Assembly (NCBI RefSeq): GCF_031458115.1
Contig: NZ_JAVDXV010000004.1
Span: 310,001 to 374,000 of the forward strand
DNA: 64,000 bases
Direction of reading: 5' to 3'
From: Pelomonas asaccharophilus_A
Lineage (GTDB): Bacteria > Pseudomonadota > Gammaproteobacteria > Burkholderiales > Burkholderiaceae_C
Under the pieces are notes generated by a model. That model ran no database searches. It was not told the DNA's origin and was given only the letters and a program-made list of their open reading frames with translations. The position numbers and the translations under genes are program-made. Each line of letters opens with the position of its first letter. The stretch's first letter is position 1. This document shows, piece after piece, positions 8,256 to 17,175 of the stretch.

Positions 8256-8412
8256 CGGGTGCTTGGCTGGAATCGGAACCTCGCATCGGGCGAGGCAGAG
8301 CCAAGAATGTAAGCACCCGAAGGGGGGACTGGCCGGTCGGAATACCGACTTGGGAGCGCACCCGCCGGTAGGAAATCACACGCAGCCGCGAAGCCGGCTG
8401 CTCCCTCCAGCG

Positions 8413-8486
8413 ACTCCCGCCGATCCGGCTTTGCCGGGCGGCTGGGAGTGCCCCCTTGAGGGGGCGGCCGAAGGCCGTAGGGGGTG
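8413..8486. repeat. Dispersed palindromic repeat (REP-like), GGGAGT/CCCCCTTGAGGGGG type
   Basis: Three nested dyads follow directly behind the FHA gene stop: ACTCCC...GGGAGT enclosing CCGGCTTTGCCGG, then CCCCCTTGAGGGGG, then CGGCCGAAGGCCG. From memory, this GC-rich pattern recurs downstream of genes in Burkholderiales genomes. It probably forms a strong RNA stem at the 3' end of the kinase/phosphatase/FHA transcript. It holds no gene. Confidence 0.65.
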
Positions 8487-8488
8487 GT

Positions 8489-9145
8489 CTAAGTCTGCAC
8501 GAACTGCATCTGCGTGCCGGCCAGCTCGATGAGGTCGCCGCTGCGCAGTGCAATCGATTCGCCGGTCAAAGGGATGCCGTTGACGCTGGGGCGCTGGCTA
8601 CCCTCGACATGGGCGAACACATAGCCCGTGGGCCGCTTGGTGATGGAAGCCACCTGCACGCCAGGCTTGCCCAGCGTCGTGACGACCTTGCTCAGCGCGA
8701 CCTCGCGGCCGGCGGCGGCGCCGGTCAGCACCTTGATGGAGGCCGGGCCGATAGGCGCTGCATTGCCCAGCGAGCCGAACGAGGAGCTAGGGCTGGTCCC
8801 GGTCGCCGGCGGGAAGGCGCCCGGCTTGAGGATCATGGTCTTCTCGTAGTCACCGCCGTCGTTCAGCAGGAACTTGATCTTGTACTTGCCGATCTCAACG
8901 GTGTCGTTGTCGGCCAGCAACTGTTTCTTGATGGCCTTGCCGTTGATGTAGGTGCCGTTGGTGGAGTTGAGGTCTTCAATGAAGACGTCGTTGCCGACCA
9001 TCTGCAGCACGGCATGCTCGCCCGACACCGCAAGGTTGTCGATGACGATGTCGTTGTACGGCCGCCGACCCAGCGTGGTCTTGTCTTTGGTGATCTGTAC
9101 CTCTTTGATCACGACGCCGTCGAGCGAAACCACCAGTTTGCCCAT
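8489..9145 (-). CDS. FHA domain protein
   Basis: A 218-residue cytoplasmic protein with a forkhead-associated domain at about residues 20-95, which binds phosphothreonine peptides. The signature residues are visible: TLGRRPYNDIVIDN (Gly-Arg), VSGEHAVLQ (Ser, His) and LNSTNGTYINGK (Asn). A linker then leads to a second region (about 130-218: GREVALSKVVTTLGKPGVQ, NGIPLTGE, LRSGDLIELAGTQMQF) that looks like a degenerate second FHA-type fold. The ATG at 9145 has a GAGGTC Shine-Dalgarno sequence four bases upstream; an in-frame ATG at 9229 would run into the phosphatase gene. It follows the PP2C and kinase genes and likely reads out their phosphorylation state. Confidence 0.87.
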   Translation of the reverse strand: MGKLVVSLDGVVIKEVQITKDKTTLGRRPYNDIVIDNLAVSGEHAVLQMVGNDVFIEDLNSTNGTYINGKAIKKQLLADNDTVEIGKYKIKFLLNDGGDYEKTMILKPGAFPPATGTSPSSSFGSLGNAAPIGPASIKVLTGAAAGREVALSKVVTTLGKPGVQVASITKRPTGYVFAHVEGSQRPSVNGIPLTGESIALRSGDLIELAGTQMQFVQT

Positions 9146-9195
9146 GAATGACCTCAATGTTCTGTTGTGCGCGCCATGACTCTTCAGGCGTGGAG

Positions 9196-9996
9196 TCAGT
9201 TGCCGCCGCCACGTCGGCCGAAGGGCCACCAGCCCCGCCCTTCGGTACGTTGACGGCCCTCTGCGCGGGCCAGGATGAGCGCGATGTTATCGCGGCCGCC
9301 GCTGTCATTGGCCGCGTTGATCAGGGATTGGGCAGCTTCGGGCAAAGCCGTATGGCTGTTGAGCAGGCCGGCGATGCTGTCGTCGTCCAGCATGTCGGAC
9401 AGCCCGTCCGAGCAGAACAGGTAGGTGTCGCCGGGCTGGACCTCGTGCAGGTGCATCTCCATCAGCACCGTGTCCTCGACGCCCACGGCACGCGTGACCA
9501 GGTTCTTGTTGCTGGAAAAGGCGGCCTCTTCGACGGTCAGCAGGCCGGCGTCGATCTGCTCCTGCAGCAGCGAATGGTCGCGCGTGATCTGCATCAGCCG
9601 CCCGGCCCGCATGCGGTAGCCGCGCGAGTCGCCGACATGGCCCAGCAGCAGGCCTTCGGGGCGGAACACGCCCAGCACCAGCGTCGTGCCCATGCCGGCA
9701 TAGCGCGGGTTGGTGTTGGCGGCGTTGAAGATGGCGCGGTTGGCGTTGTCCACGCAGATGTCCATCGCGCGGCGGACCTCGCCGGCGCGGGCCTCGCGGC
9801 CGGCATCCTTGAGCCAGCGGCCCAGCTCGGTGCTGACGAAGCTGGTCAGCATCTGGCTGGCAACCTCGCCTGCGTTGTAGCCGCCCATGCCGTCGGCCAG
9901 CACGGCCAGGCCGGCCGCCTCGTCGAGCGCGACCGAATCCTCGTTGTTGTCGCGCGCACGGCCCACGTCGGTGGCGCTGAAGAACTCCAGGGTCAT
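9196..9996 (-). CDS. PP2C-family Ser/Thr protein phosphatase
   Basis: The 266-residue protein has all PP2C motifs in order: TDVGRARDNNED near the N-terminus, VLADGMGGYNAGEVAS with the metal-binding Asp-Gly pair, GHVGDSRGYRMR, FCSDGLSDM and SGGRDNIALILA. It should remove phosphate from Ser/Thr targets of the kinase encoded just upstream, using Mn/Mg ions. Its start overlaps the kinase stop by 4 bp (ATGA), showing translational coupling. The Stp1/PrpC group is the closest in layout. No membrane segment is seen. Confidence 0.92.
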   Translation of the reverse strand: MTLEFFSATDVGRARDNNEDSVALDEAAGLAVLADGMGGYNAGEVASQMLTSFVSTELGRWLKDAGREARAGEVRRAMDICVDNANRAIFNAANTNPRYAGMGTTLVLGVFRPEGLLLGHVGDSRGYRMRAGRLMQITRDHSLLQEQIDAGLLTVEEAAFSSNKNLVTRAVGVEDTVLMEMHLHEVQPGDTYLFCSDGLSDMLDDDSIAGLLNSHTALPEAAQSLINAANDSGGRDNIALILARAEGRQRTEGRGWWPFGRRGGGN

Positions 9997-11108
9997 GAGG
10001 CTTGTGGGGGCTCGTGGGACTCGCCGGCGGGGGCGGCGGAGCGGCGATTCTGCCCTGCTTCCTCGGGCGTCAAGCGCAGTGTTTGCGCGAAGGCCGGATC
10101 CTGGGGGGGCGAGGCTTCCGGCACGGGCGGATCGGCCTGCAGGCCCATGACCAGCACGGCCTCGAGGTCGCGCGCCATCTGCTCTCCCGACGGATAGCGC
10201 AGCTCGGGGCGCTTCTCCAGCGCCACCGCCAGCACCAGCGCCAGCGGCTCGGGCAGGCTGGGGCGGTGAATCCTCACGTCAGGCGCCGGCTCGGTGGCGA
10301 TCTGCTGCATCAGCCGCGCCATCGAGTCGCTCTGGTGCGGCAGCACGCCCGTCAGCAGCTGGTAAAGCAGCACGCCCAGCGAGTAGAGGTCGCTACGCCC
10401 ATCGACCGTCAAGCCTGCCAGTTGCTCGGGCGACATGAAGGACGGCGTGCCGAGCACCAGGCCCGTGCGGGTGCGGCTGCCATCGCCGACGCGGGCGATG
10501 CCGAAGTCCATCAGCTTCAGGCTGCCGTTGACGCGGTCCACCATCACGTTGGCCGGCTTGATGTCGCGGTGGATGACGCCCTGGCTGTGCGCGTAGTGCA
10601 GCGCGCGTGCCAGCCGAGCGCCCAGCTGCACCACCTCGCGCGCGGGCAGCAGTTGGCCGCCCTTGGTGAACAGGCTGAGGTCGCGGCCCAGCACGTACTC
10701 GAGTGCGATCCAGGCGTCGCCGCCGTCCTGGCCGGCATCGACGACCTGCAGGATGTCCGGGTGCTCCAGCGCGCGCGCGGCACGGGCCTCGCGCATGAAG
10801 CGGTCGCGCACATCGGCCAGGTCTTCGGAGGAGAACTCGCGGCTCAGCGCCAGCCGCTTGATGGCGACCTGGCGGCCGGTGGAGCGCTGAGTGGCCTTGT
10901 AGACGATGGCCATCGCGCCACGGCCGATCTCGGCGCCGATCTCGAAGTCGCGCAGGTCGGGCGCCGCGGCGGCCTGCTTGTCCTGCACCGACGAGGCGCC
11001 GGGGGCGTGGGTCTGCTGCACGGCGGGCAGCGTGGACAGCTCGCTGGGAGGGGCGTCCGCACCGCGGCCGACGAGGCGTTTCCAGAAGCCGGGTTTGCCG
11101 CTAGCCAT
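9993..11108 (-). CDS. Hanks-type Ser/Thr protein kinase, soluble
   Basis: A 371-residue eukaryotic-like kinase. The kinase domain covers about residues 55-310: P-loop IGRGAMAIVY, catalytic lysine VAIKRL (Lys84), HRDIKPANVM (Asp182), DFG at 201-203, and GTPSFMSPEQL as the activation-loop end. The N-terminal 50 residues and the C-terminal Pro/Glu/Thr-rich tail look disordered. There is no membrane helix or PASTA domain, unlike PknB/PrkC. It heads a kinase-phosphatase-FHA operon. Such a trio also regulates some type VI systems, but no T6SS genes are in this window, so its target is unknown. Confidence 0.93.
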   Translation of the reverse strand: MASGKPGFWKRLVGRGADAPPSELSTLPAVQQTHAPGASSVQDKQAAAAPDLRDFEIGAEIGRGAMAIVYKATQRSTGRQVAIKRLALSREFSSEDLADVRDRFMREARAARALEHPDILQVVDAGQDGGDAWIALEYVLGRDLSLFTKGGQLLPAREVVQLGARLARALHYAHSQGVIHRDIKPANVMVDRVNGSLKLMDFGIARVGDGSRTRTGLVLGTPSFMSPEQLAGLTVDGRSDLYSLGVLLYQLLTGVLPHQSDSMARLMQQIATEPAPDVRIHRPSLPEPLALVLAVALEKRPELRYPSGEQMARDLEAVLVMGLQADPPVPEASPPQDPAFAQTLRLTPEEAGQNRRSAAPAGESHEPPQAS

Positions 11109-11117
11109 GCGGCGATC

Positions 11118-11804
11118 TTAGGCGGAGCCGCGCCGCGACCGGATCAGGCCCAGCGCAACCACCAGGATGGCGCCGGCGATGCCGACCGTGAAGGCCAGGT
11201 CGTGGAGGTTGGTGTCGAACCAGCCTCTCAGCGCAGCATCGGTGACGGCCATCTCGCCGGCCACAAAGCCCAGCAGCGCCGCGCCCAGCGTGATGATGGC
11301 CGGGAAGCGCTGCATCAGCCTCAGCAGCAGCGTGCTGCCGAAGATGATGAGCGGGATGGACAGGCCCAGCCCGATGAGCAGCAGGATGGGTCTCATCGGC
11401 GCCGCCGCCGCGCTGGCGGCCGCGGCGATGGCGACGACGTTGTCCAGGCTCATCGCCAGGTCGGCCAGCAGGATGGTGCGCACGGCGGCCCACAGCCCAT
11501 CGGCCTCGCCCACCTCCGCCTCCTCGTCCGCCTGGTTCATCAGCTTCGTGCCTATCCACACGAGCAGCGCGGCCCCCACCAGCTTGAGCCAGGGCAACTC
11601 CAGCAACCTGACGGCGAACAGCGCCAGCGTCACTCGCATCAGGATGGCCGCAGCGGCGCCGCCGACGATGGCCTGGCGCTGACGCCGGGGCGGCAGCTTG
11701 CGGGTCGCGAGCGCGATGACCACCGCGTTGTCGCCGGACAGCAGGATGTCGGCCCAGACGATCTTCAGCAGCGCGAAGAAGAAGGCAGCGTCGAGGTGCT
11801 CCAT
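11118..11804 (-). CDS. TerC-family membrane protein (YjbE type)
   Basis: A polytopic membrane protein of 228 residues with seven likely helices and the two family motifs SGDNAVVIALA (about residues 23-33) and SLDNVVAIAAA (about 118-128), whose acidic residues bind metal ions. TerC/YjbE proteins have been linked to Mn export and to metal loading of secreted enzymes. Here the role is inferred from family. An acidic loop NQADEEAEVGEAD separates the two halves. It starts after the sucD terminator and ends 9 bp before the kinase gene, so it may share a transcript with the kinase operon. Confidence 0.85.
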   Translation of the reverse strand: MEHLDAAFFFALLKIVWADILLSGDNAVVIALATRKLPPRRQRQAIVGGAAAAILMRVTLALFAVRLLELPWLKLVGAALLVWIGTKLMNQADEEAEVGEADGLWAAVRTILLADLAMSLDNVVAIAAAASAAAAPMRPILLLIGLGLSIPLIIFGSTLLLRLMQRFPAIITLGAALLGFVAGEMAVTDAALRGWFDTNLHDLAFTVGIAGAILVVALGLIRSRRGSA

Positions 11805-11815
11805 GGCCGGAAATG

Positions 11816-11846
11816 AAAAAAGGCCGTCGGGAACCCGACGGCCTTT
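11816..11846 (-). terminator. Rho-independent terminator after sucD
   Basis: A 13-bp perfect stem AAAGGCCGTCGGG / CCCGACGGCCTTT with a two-base loop, followed on the minus strand by a run of T. It closes the sucCD operon 20 bp after the sucD stop. Confidence 0.9.
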
Positions 11847-11866
11847 GATTCGGGACTAGGCCCGGA

Positions 11867-12760
11867 TTACAGCAGGCCCTTGAGCAGCTTGCCCATCTCG
11901 GACGGGTTGCGCGTGACCGTGAAGCCGCACTCTTCCATGATGGCGAGCTTGGCATCGGCCGTGTCGGCGCCGCCCGAGATCAGCGCGCCGGCGTGGCCCA
12001 TGCGCTTGCCCGGAGGCGCGGTGACACCGGCGATGAAGCCGACGATGGGCTTCTTCATGTTGGCCTTGCACCAGCGCGCGGCTTCCGCCTCGTCGGGGCC
12101 GCCGATCTCGCCGATCATGATGACGGCGTCGGTGTCCGGGTCGTCATTGAAGGCCTTCATGACGTCGATGTGCTTCAGGCCGTTGATCGGGTCGCCACCG
12201 ATGCCGACAGCCGACGACTGGCCAATGCCCAGTTCGGTCAGCTGCGCCACGGCTTCATAGGTCAGCGTGCCAGAGCGCGAGACCACGCCGACACGACCCT
12301 TGCGGTGGATGTGGCCGGGCATGATGCCGATCTTGATTTCTTCCGGCGTGATGAGGCCCGGGCAGTTGGGGCCCAGCAGCAGCGTGCGCTTGCCGCCGGC
12401 GGCTTCCTTGGCCTTCATCTTGTTGCGCACTTCCAGCATGTCACGGACGGGGATGCCTTCCGTGATGCAGATCGCCAGGTCCAGGTCGGCCTCAACGGCT
12501 TCCCAGATGGCGGCAGCAGCGCCGGCGGGCGGCACGTAGATGACGGACACGGTCGCGCCGGTCTGGCCAGCGGCTTCCTTGACCGTCGCGTAGATGGGAA
12601 TTTCGGAGAACTTCTCGCCGGCCTTCTTGGGGTTCACGCCCGCAACGAAGGCGTTCTTGCCGTTGGCATAGGCCTGGCAGCCCAGCGTGTGGAACTGGCC
12701 GGTCTTGCCGGTGATGCCCTGGGTGATGACCTTGGTGTCTTTGTTGATGTAGATCGACAT
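11867..12760 (-). CDS. sucD: Succinyl-CoA ligase, alpha subunit
   Basis: This TCA-cycle subunit forms the phosphohistidine and CoA-binding half of succinyl-CoA synthetase. The 297-residue sequence has the CoA-binding N-terminus MSIYINKDTKVITQGITGKT, GPNCPGLITPEEIKIGIMPG, GRVGVVSRSGTLTYEAV and the active-site histidine region AGVTAPPGKRMGHAGALISG. Length is standard. It lies 18 bp behind sucC in the usual order and ends at a strong terminator. Confidence 0.98.
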   Translation of the reverse strand: MSIYINKDTKVITQGITGKTGQFHTLGCQAYANGKNAFVAGVNPKKAGEKFSEIPIYATVKEAAGQTGATVSVIYVPPAGAAAAIWEAVEADLDLAICITEGIPVRDMLEVRNKMKAKEAAGGKRTLLLGPNCPGLITPEEIKIGIMPGHIHRKGRVGVVSRSGTLTYEAVAQLTELGIGQSSAVGIGGDPINGLKHIDVMKAFNDDPDTDAVIMIGEIGGPDEAEAARWCKANMKKPIVGFIAGVTAPPGKRMGHAGALISGGADTADAKLAIMEECGFTVTRNPSEMGKLLKGLL

Positions 12761-12778
12761 GGTGTGGAACTCCTGGGC

Positions 12779-13939
<1,161 letters not shown>

Positions 13940-13964
13940 GGCTGGGTCTTTCGGGTCGGGGAAG

Positions 13965-14543
13965 TCAGGAAGCGGTCGAAGCCGGCTCTGGGGTCACCAG
14001 ATGCCAGCGAGGATAGAACGTGGCGACCGTCGCGCCATCGCGGCGCAGCGCGTGGCAACGGTCGAGCTGGAACGGGGGCGTGCCGGCGGCGAGGTCGCCC
14101 TCGCGCGTGTCAATGACGGAGCCGGCCATGGCCTGGATCACCGCCGTCGGCAGGATGTTGCACAACTCGGTCAGGTGGGTGCAGCCACGGGTGCCGCCGA
14201 GGCGCTCGGTGACGGCTTGGCGGAAGCCCTTCAGAAGATTCAGGCCCACCAGCTGCGAATAGGCGTCGCCGTGCTCGTCGCAGGCGCCCGAATAAGGCAT
14301 CCAGCGCGTGTCCGACGTGGCAGCGGTGATGGTCAGCTGCGCGTCCACCGTCAGCTGCAGGTGCATCTCGTGGATGGGATCGCCCGCATTGCGGGTCTGG
14401 CCGGCCAACGGCACGTCATGCGTCTTGGTGTCGATCAGGCTTGCTTCGACATCGAACAAGCCGTCATCGCGCGCGAACACCTGCACATCGAGGGCGCGGC
14501 GGTGCAGCGGACGACGCTGGATGGACGATTGGACGACGGGCAT
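13965..14543 (-). CDS. DUF2889 domain protein
   Basis: A 192-residue soluble protein of unknown function. Landmarks are the opening PVVQSSIQRRPLHRRALDVQ, the HDVPLAGQTRNAGDPIHEMH stretch and GTRGCTHLTELCNILPTAVI with its paired cysteines, a pattern I associate with DUF2889, a proteobacterial family. It lies between recX and sucC on the same strand. The reading frame is open further upstream to 14690, but that extension is Arg/Pro-rich and not conserved-looking, so ATG 14543 is chosen. No Shine-Dalgarno is obvious. No role can be assigned. Confidence 0.75.
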   Translation of the reverse strand: MPVVQSSIQRRPLHRRALDVQVFARDDGLFDVEASLIDTKTHDVPLAGQTRNAGDPIHEMHLQLTVDAQLTITAATSDTRWMPYSGACDEHGDAYSQLVGLNLLKGFRQAVTERLGGTRGCTHLTELCNILPTAVIQAMAGSVIDTREGDLAAGTPPFQLDRCHALRRDGATVATFYPRWHLVTPEPASTAS

Positions 14544-14716
14544 GGAGAGCGCAGGCGGAACAACCCGGGCCAGGCCGGGAGGGCGGTTTGACCGGTGGTT
14601 TGGCTGCTTTGCCGACGAGCCGTGGGCCCGTAACCGGATGAACCGCCGTTCTGGCGGCAGGCGGCAATGTAGCACGGAGGGTAAAAACAACCCCTGCGCG
14701 CTCGGTCAAGCACCCC

Positions 14717-15256
14717 TTAGGCCCGCAGCAAGCGGCGCACCAAATCGGGGGCAAACCCTCGGGCCAGCAGGAAACGCGTCTGGCGCGCCTGTTCGGTCGG
14801 CTCGCGGGAGGGCTCGCTGCCAAAGCGCTTGTGCCAGACCTCGCGGGCACGCTCCAGCTCCGAGGCCCGCAGCGCGGCCTGCTGCTCCGCATCCAGCTTC
14901 AGGCCGTGCTGGGCCAGCTCCTGTTGGATGCGCTGGGCGCCGAAACGCCCGGCGCGCAGGTGCAGCCGGGACTCGACGAAGCGGGTTTCATCGAGGTACC
15001 CGTCGGCCGCCAACGCATCCAGCAACGCGTCGACGCTGGACTCCGGCTCGGCAACTGCATCCACGTCGTCGGTCAGTTCGGCAACGTCACCGGCGTCGGC
15101 ATCCGCCAGCGCCGCCAACTGCTGTGCTCGCTGCTTCTGTCGTTGCTGCTGCTCGATGCGCAGCAGCTTGCGCCGCAGCTCGGCGCGGCTGTGCTCGCGC
15201 TGGGCGAGCAACCCGATAGCGCGCGCCTTCAGCGACAGCGGTGCGCGGATCGCCAT
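14717..15256 (-). CDS. recX: Regulatory protein RecX
   Basis: RecX binds RecA filaments and limits recombination and SOS activity. The 179-residue product has the N-terminal LKARAIGLLAQREHSRAELR motif, the YLDETRFVESRLHLRAGRFG region with AQRIQQELAQHG, and the C-terminal RQTRFLLARGFAPDLVRRLL repeat. These are the three helical modules of the family. An acidic insert at about residues 50-75 is longer than in E. coli. It starts 26 bp after recA with no terminator between, so recA read-through should express it. Confidence 0.93.
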   Translation of the reverse strand: MAIRAPLSLKARAIGLLAQREHSRAELRRKLLRIEQQQRQKQRAQQLAALADADAGDVAELTDDVDAVAEPESSVDALLDALAADGYLDETRFVESRLHLRAGRFGAQRIQQELAQHGLKLDAEQQAALRASELERAREVWHKRFGSEPSREPTEQARQTRFLLARGFAPDLVRRLLRA

Positions 15257-15282
15257 GCGGCCAGCTGGCCGGGAGCGCCGGC

Positions 15283-16326
15283 TCAGGCCTCGTCGGCCTC
15301 GACGGCGCCCAGCGGGGCGACGCCAACCGCTTCGCGGATCTTGTTCTCGATCTCGCGGGCAATGTCGGGGTTCTCGCGCAGGAACTCGCGGGCGTTGTCC
15401 TTGCCCTGGCCGATCTTCTCGCCGCTGTAGGCGTACCAGGCGCCGGACTTGTCGACGATCTTGTGCACGACGCCCATGTCGACGATCTCACCCTCGCGGC
15501 TGATGCCCTCGCCGTAGAGGATGTCGAACTCGGCGGTCTTGAACGGAGGCGAGACCTTGTTCTTGACGACCTTGACCTTGGTCTCGGAGCCGATGACTTC
15601 CTCGCCCTTCTTGATCGAGCCGATGCGGCGGATGTCCAGGCGCACGGAGGCATAGAACTTCAGCGCGTTGCCGCCGGTGGTGGTTTCGGGCGAGCCGAAC
15701 ATGACGCCGATCTTCATGCGGATCTGGTTGATGAAGATGACCGTGCAGTTGGTCTTCTTGATCGTGGCGGTCAGCTTGCGCAGCGCCTGGCTCATCAGGC
15801 GGGCCTGCAGGCCGGGGAGCTGGTCGCCCATCTCGCCTTCGATTTCGGCCTTGGGCGTCAGCGCGGCGACCGAGTCGATGACGATCAGGTCCACGGAGCC
15901 AGAGCGCACCAGTGCGTCGACGATCTCCAGGGCTTGTTCGCCGGTATCGGGCTGGCTGATCAGCAGGTCGGTCAGGTTGACGCCCAGCTTCTGCGCGTAC
16001 TGGATATCCAGCGCGTGCTCGGCGTCGATGAAGGCGCAGGTGCCCTGGATCTTCTGCATCTCGGCGATGACCTGCAGCGTCAGCGTGGTCTTGCCGGAGG
16101 ATTCAGGGCCGTAGATCTCGATGACGCGGCCGCGCGGCAGGCCGCCGATGCCCAGGGCGATGTCCAGCCCCAGCGAGCCGGTGGAGACCGACTGAATGTC
16201 TTCCAGCACCTCGCCCTCGCCCAGCCGCATGATGGAGCCCTTGCCGAACTGCTTCTCGATCTGCGAGAGAGCGGCCTGCAGGGCCTTGGCTTTTTCGGTG
16301 TTCAGGGCTTTGACGGGGGCGTCCAT
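15283..16326 (-). CDS. recA: Recombinase RecA
   Basis: The DNA strand-exchange ATPase and SOS co-protease. The 347-residue protein begins MDAPVKALNTEKAKALQAAL and has Walker A GPESSGKTTL, LIVIDSVAALTPKAEIEGEM (Walker B), the QALRKLTATIKKTNCTVIFI region, and the NQIRMKIGVMFGSPETTTGG DNA-binding loop. ATG 16326 has a GGAG site six bases upstream; the ATG at 16362 would start next to the LexA box and is rejected. The LexA box at 16364-16379 lies 38 bp upstream. Confidence 0.99.
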   Translation of the reverse strand: MDAPVKALNTEKAKALQAALSQIEKQFGKGSIMRLGEGEVLEDIQSVSTGSLGLDIALGIGGLPRGRVIEIYGPESSGKTTLTLQVIAEMQKIQGTCAFIDAEHALDIQYAQKLGVNLTDLLISQPDTGEQALEIVDALVRSGSVDLIVIDSVAALTPKAEIEGEMGDQLPGLQARLMSQALRKLTATIKKTNCTVIFINQIRMKIGVMFGSPETTTGGNALKFYASVRLDIRRIGSIKKGEEVIGSETKVKVVKNKVSPPFKTAEFDILYGEGISREGEIVDMGVVHKIVDKSGAWYAYSGEKIGQGKDNAREFLRENPDIAREIENKIREAVGVAPLGAVEADEA

Positions 16327-16363
16327 TCGAATCTCCAGGTGAATGCGGCAATTATGGGGCAAT

Positions 16364-16379
16364 CTGTATGTTTGTACAG
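16364..16379 (-). promoter_or_regulatory. LexA (SOS) box of recA
   Basis: CTGTATGTTTGTACAG matches the CTGT-N8-ACAG consensus exactly, here 38 bp before the recA start. LexA binding would repress recA until DNA damage. The divergent response-regulator gene starts 122 bp away and may have its own promoter. Confidence 0.9.
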
Positions 16380-16500
16380 TAGTTTGAATCCCCGATCCCG
16401 GGCAGCGATGACCTCAGGCTTGATGAGCATCCTAGGCCTGAAGTGGCTCATGAGATGAGCCACCGACGCAGCGCCTAACATCGGCGCTGGAGACAAGAGC

Positions 16501-17172
16501 ATGCGCATCCTCATCGCGGAAGACGACCAAGTGCTGGCCGACGGCCTGTTGCGGGCCCTGCGCGCCTCGGGCTATGCGGTGGACCGCGTGTCCAGCGGCA
16601 CCGAGGCCGACACGGCGCTGGCAACGCACGAGTTCGACCTGGTCATCCTCGACCTGGGCCTGCCGCGGCTGCACGGGCTGGAGGTGCTGCGCAAGCTGCG
16701 CGCACGCGGCTCCACGATGCCGGTGCTGATCCTGACGGCGGCTGACAGCGTGGAGCAGCGCGTCAAGGGGCTGGACCTGGGCGCCGACGACTACATGGCC
16801 AAGCCGTTCTCGCTGCAAGAGCTGGAGGCTCGTGTGCGAGCACTGACCCGCCGCGGCCTGGGCACGGCCAGCAGCGTCATCAAGCACGGGCCGCTGACGT
16901 TCGACGCCACCGGCCGCGTGGCCTACATCAACGACCAGATGCTGGAGCTGTCGGCGCGCGAGCTGTCGCTGCTGGAGGTGCTGCTGCAGCGCGCGGGTCG
17001 TCTCGTCAGCAAGGACCAGCTCGTCGAGCGCTTGTGCGAATGGGGCGAGGAGGTCTCGAACAACGCGATCGAGGTCTACATCCACCGGCTGCGCAAGAAG
17101 ATAGAGCAGGGCCCCATCCGCATCGCGACGGTGCGCGGGTTGGGCTACTGCCTCGAGAAGATCGCCTCGTAA
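16501..17172 (+). CDS. OmpR-family response regulator (TctD/QseB-like)
   Basis: A 223-residue two-component regulator. The receiver domain (1-118) has the acidic pair EDD at 7-9, phosphoacceptor Asp51 in VILDLGLP and Lys in GADDYMAKPFSL. The winged-helix DNA-binding domain (about 128-220) ends with EVYIHRLRKKIEQGPIRIAT and the TVRGLGYCLEK motif of OmpR members. It is followed 3 bp later by its sensor kinase. Sequence resembles the TctD/QseB group, which often controls carboxylate uptake or virulence, but no target gene is adjacent. Confidence 0.92.
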   Translation: MRILIAEDDQVLADGLLRALRASGYAVDRVSSGTEADTALATHEFDLVILDLGLPRLHGLEVLRKLRARGSTMPVLILTAADSVEQRVKGLDLGADDYMAKPFSLQELEARVRALTRRGLGTASSVIKHGPLTFDATGRVAYINDQMLELSARELSLLEVLLQRAGRLVSKDQLVERLCEWGEEVSNNAIEVYIHRLRKKIEQGPIRIATVRGLGYCLEKIAS

Positions 17173-17175
17173 TCC

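Noticed and set aside
8489..11108. Part of a type VI secretion locus
   Set aside because: Kinase, phosphatase and FHA genes are present, but no tssA-M, hcp or vgrG gene lies in the window.
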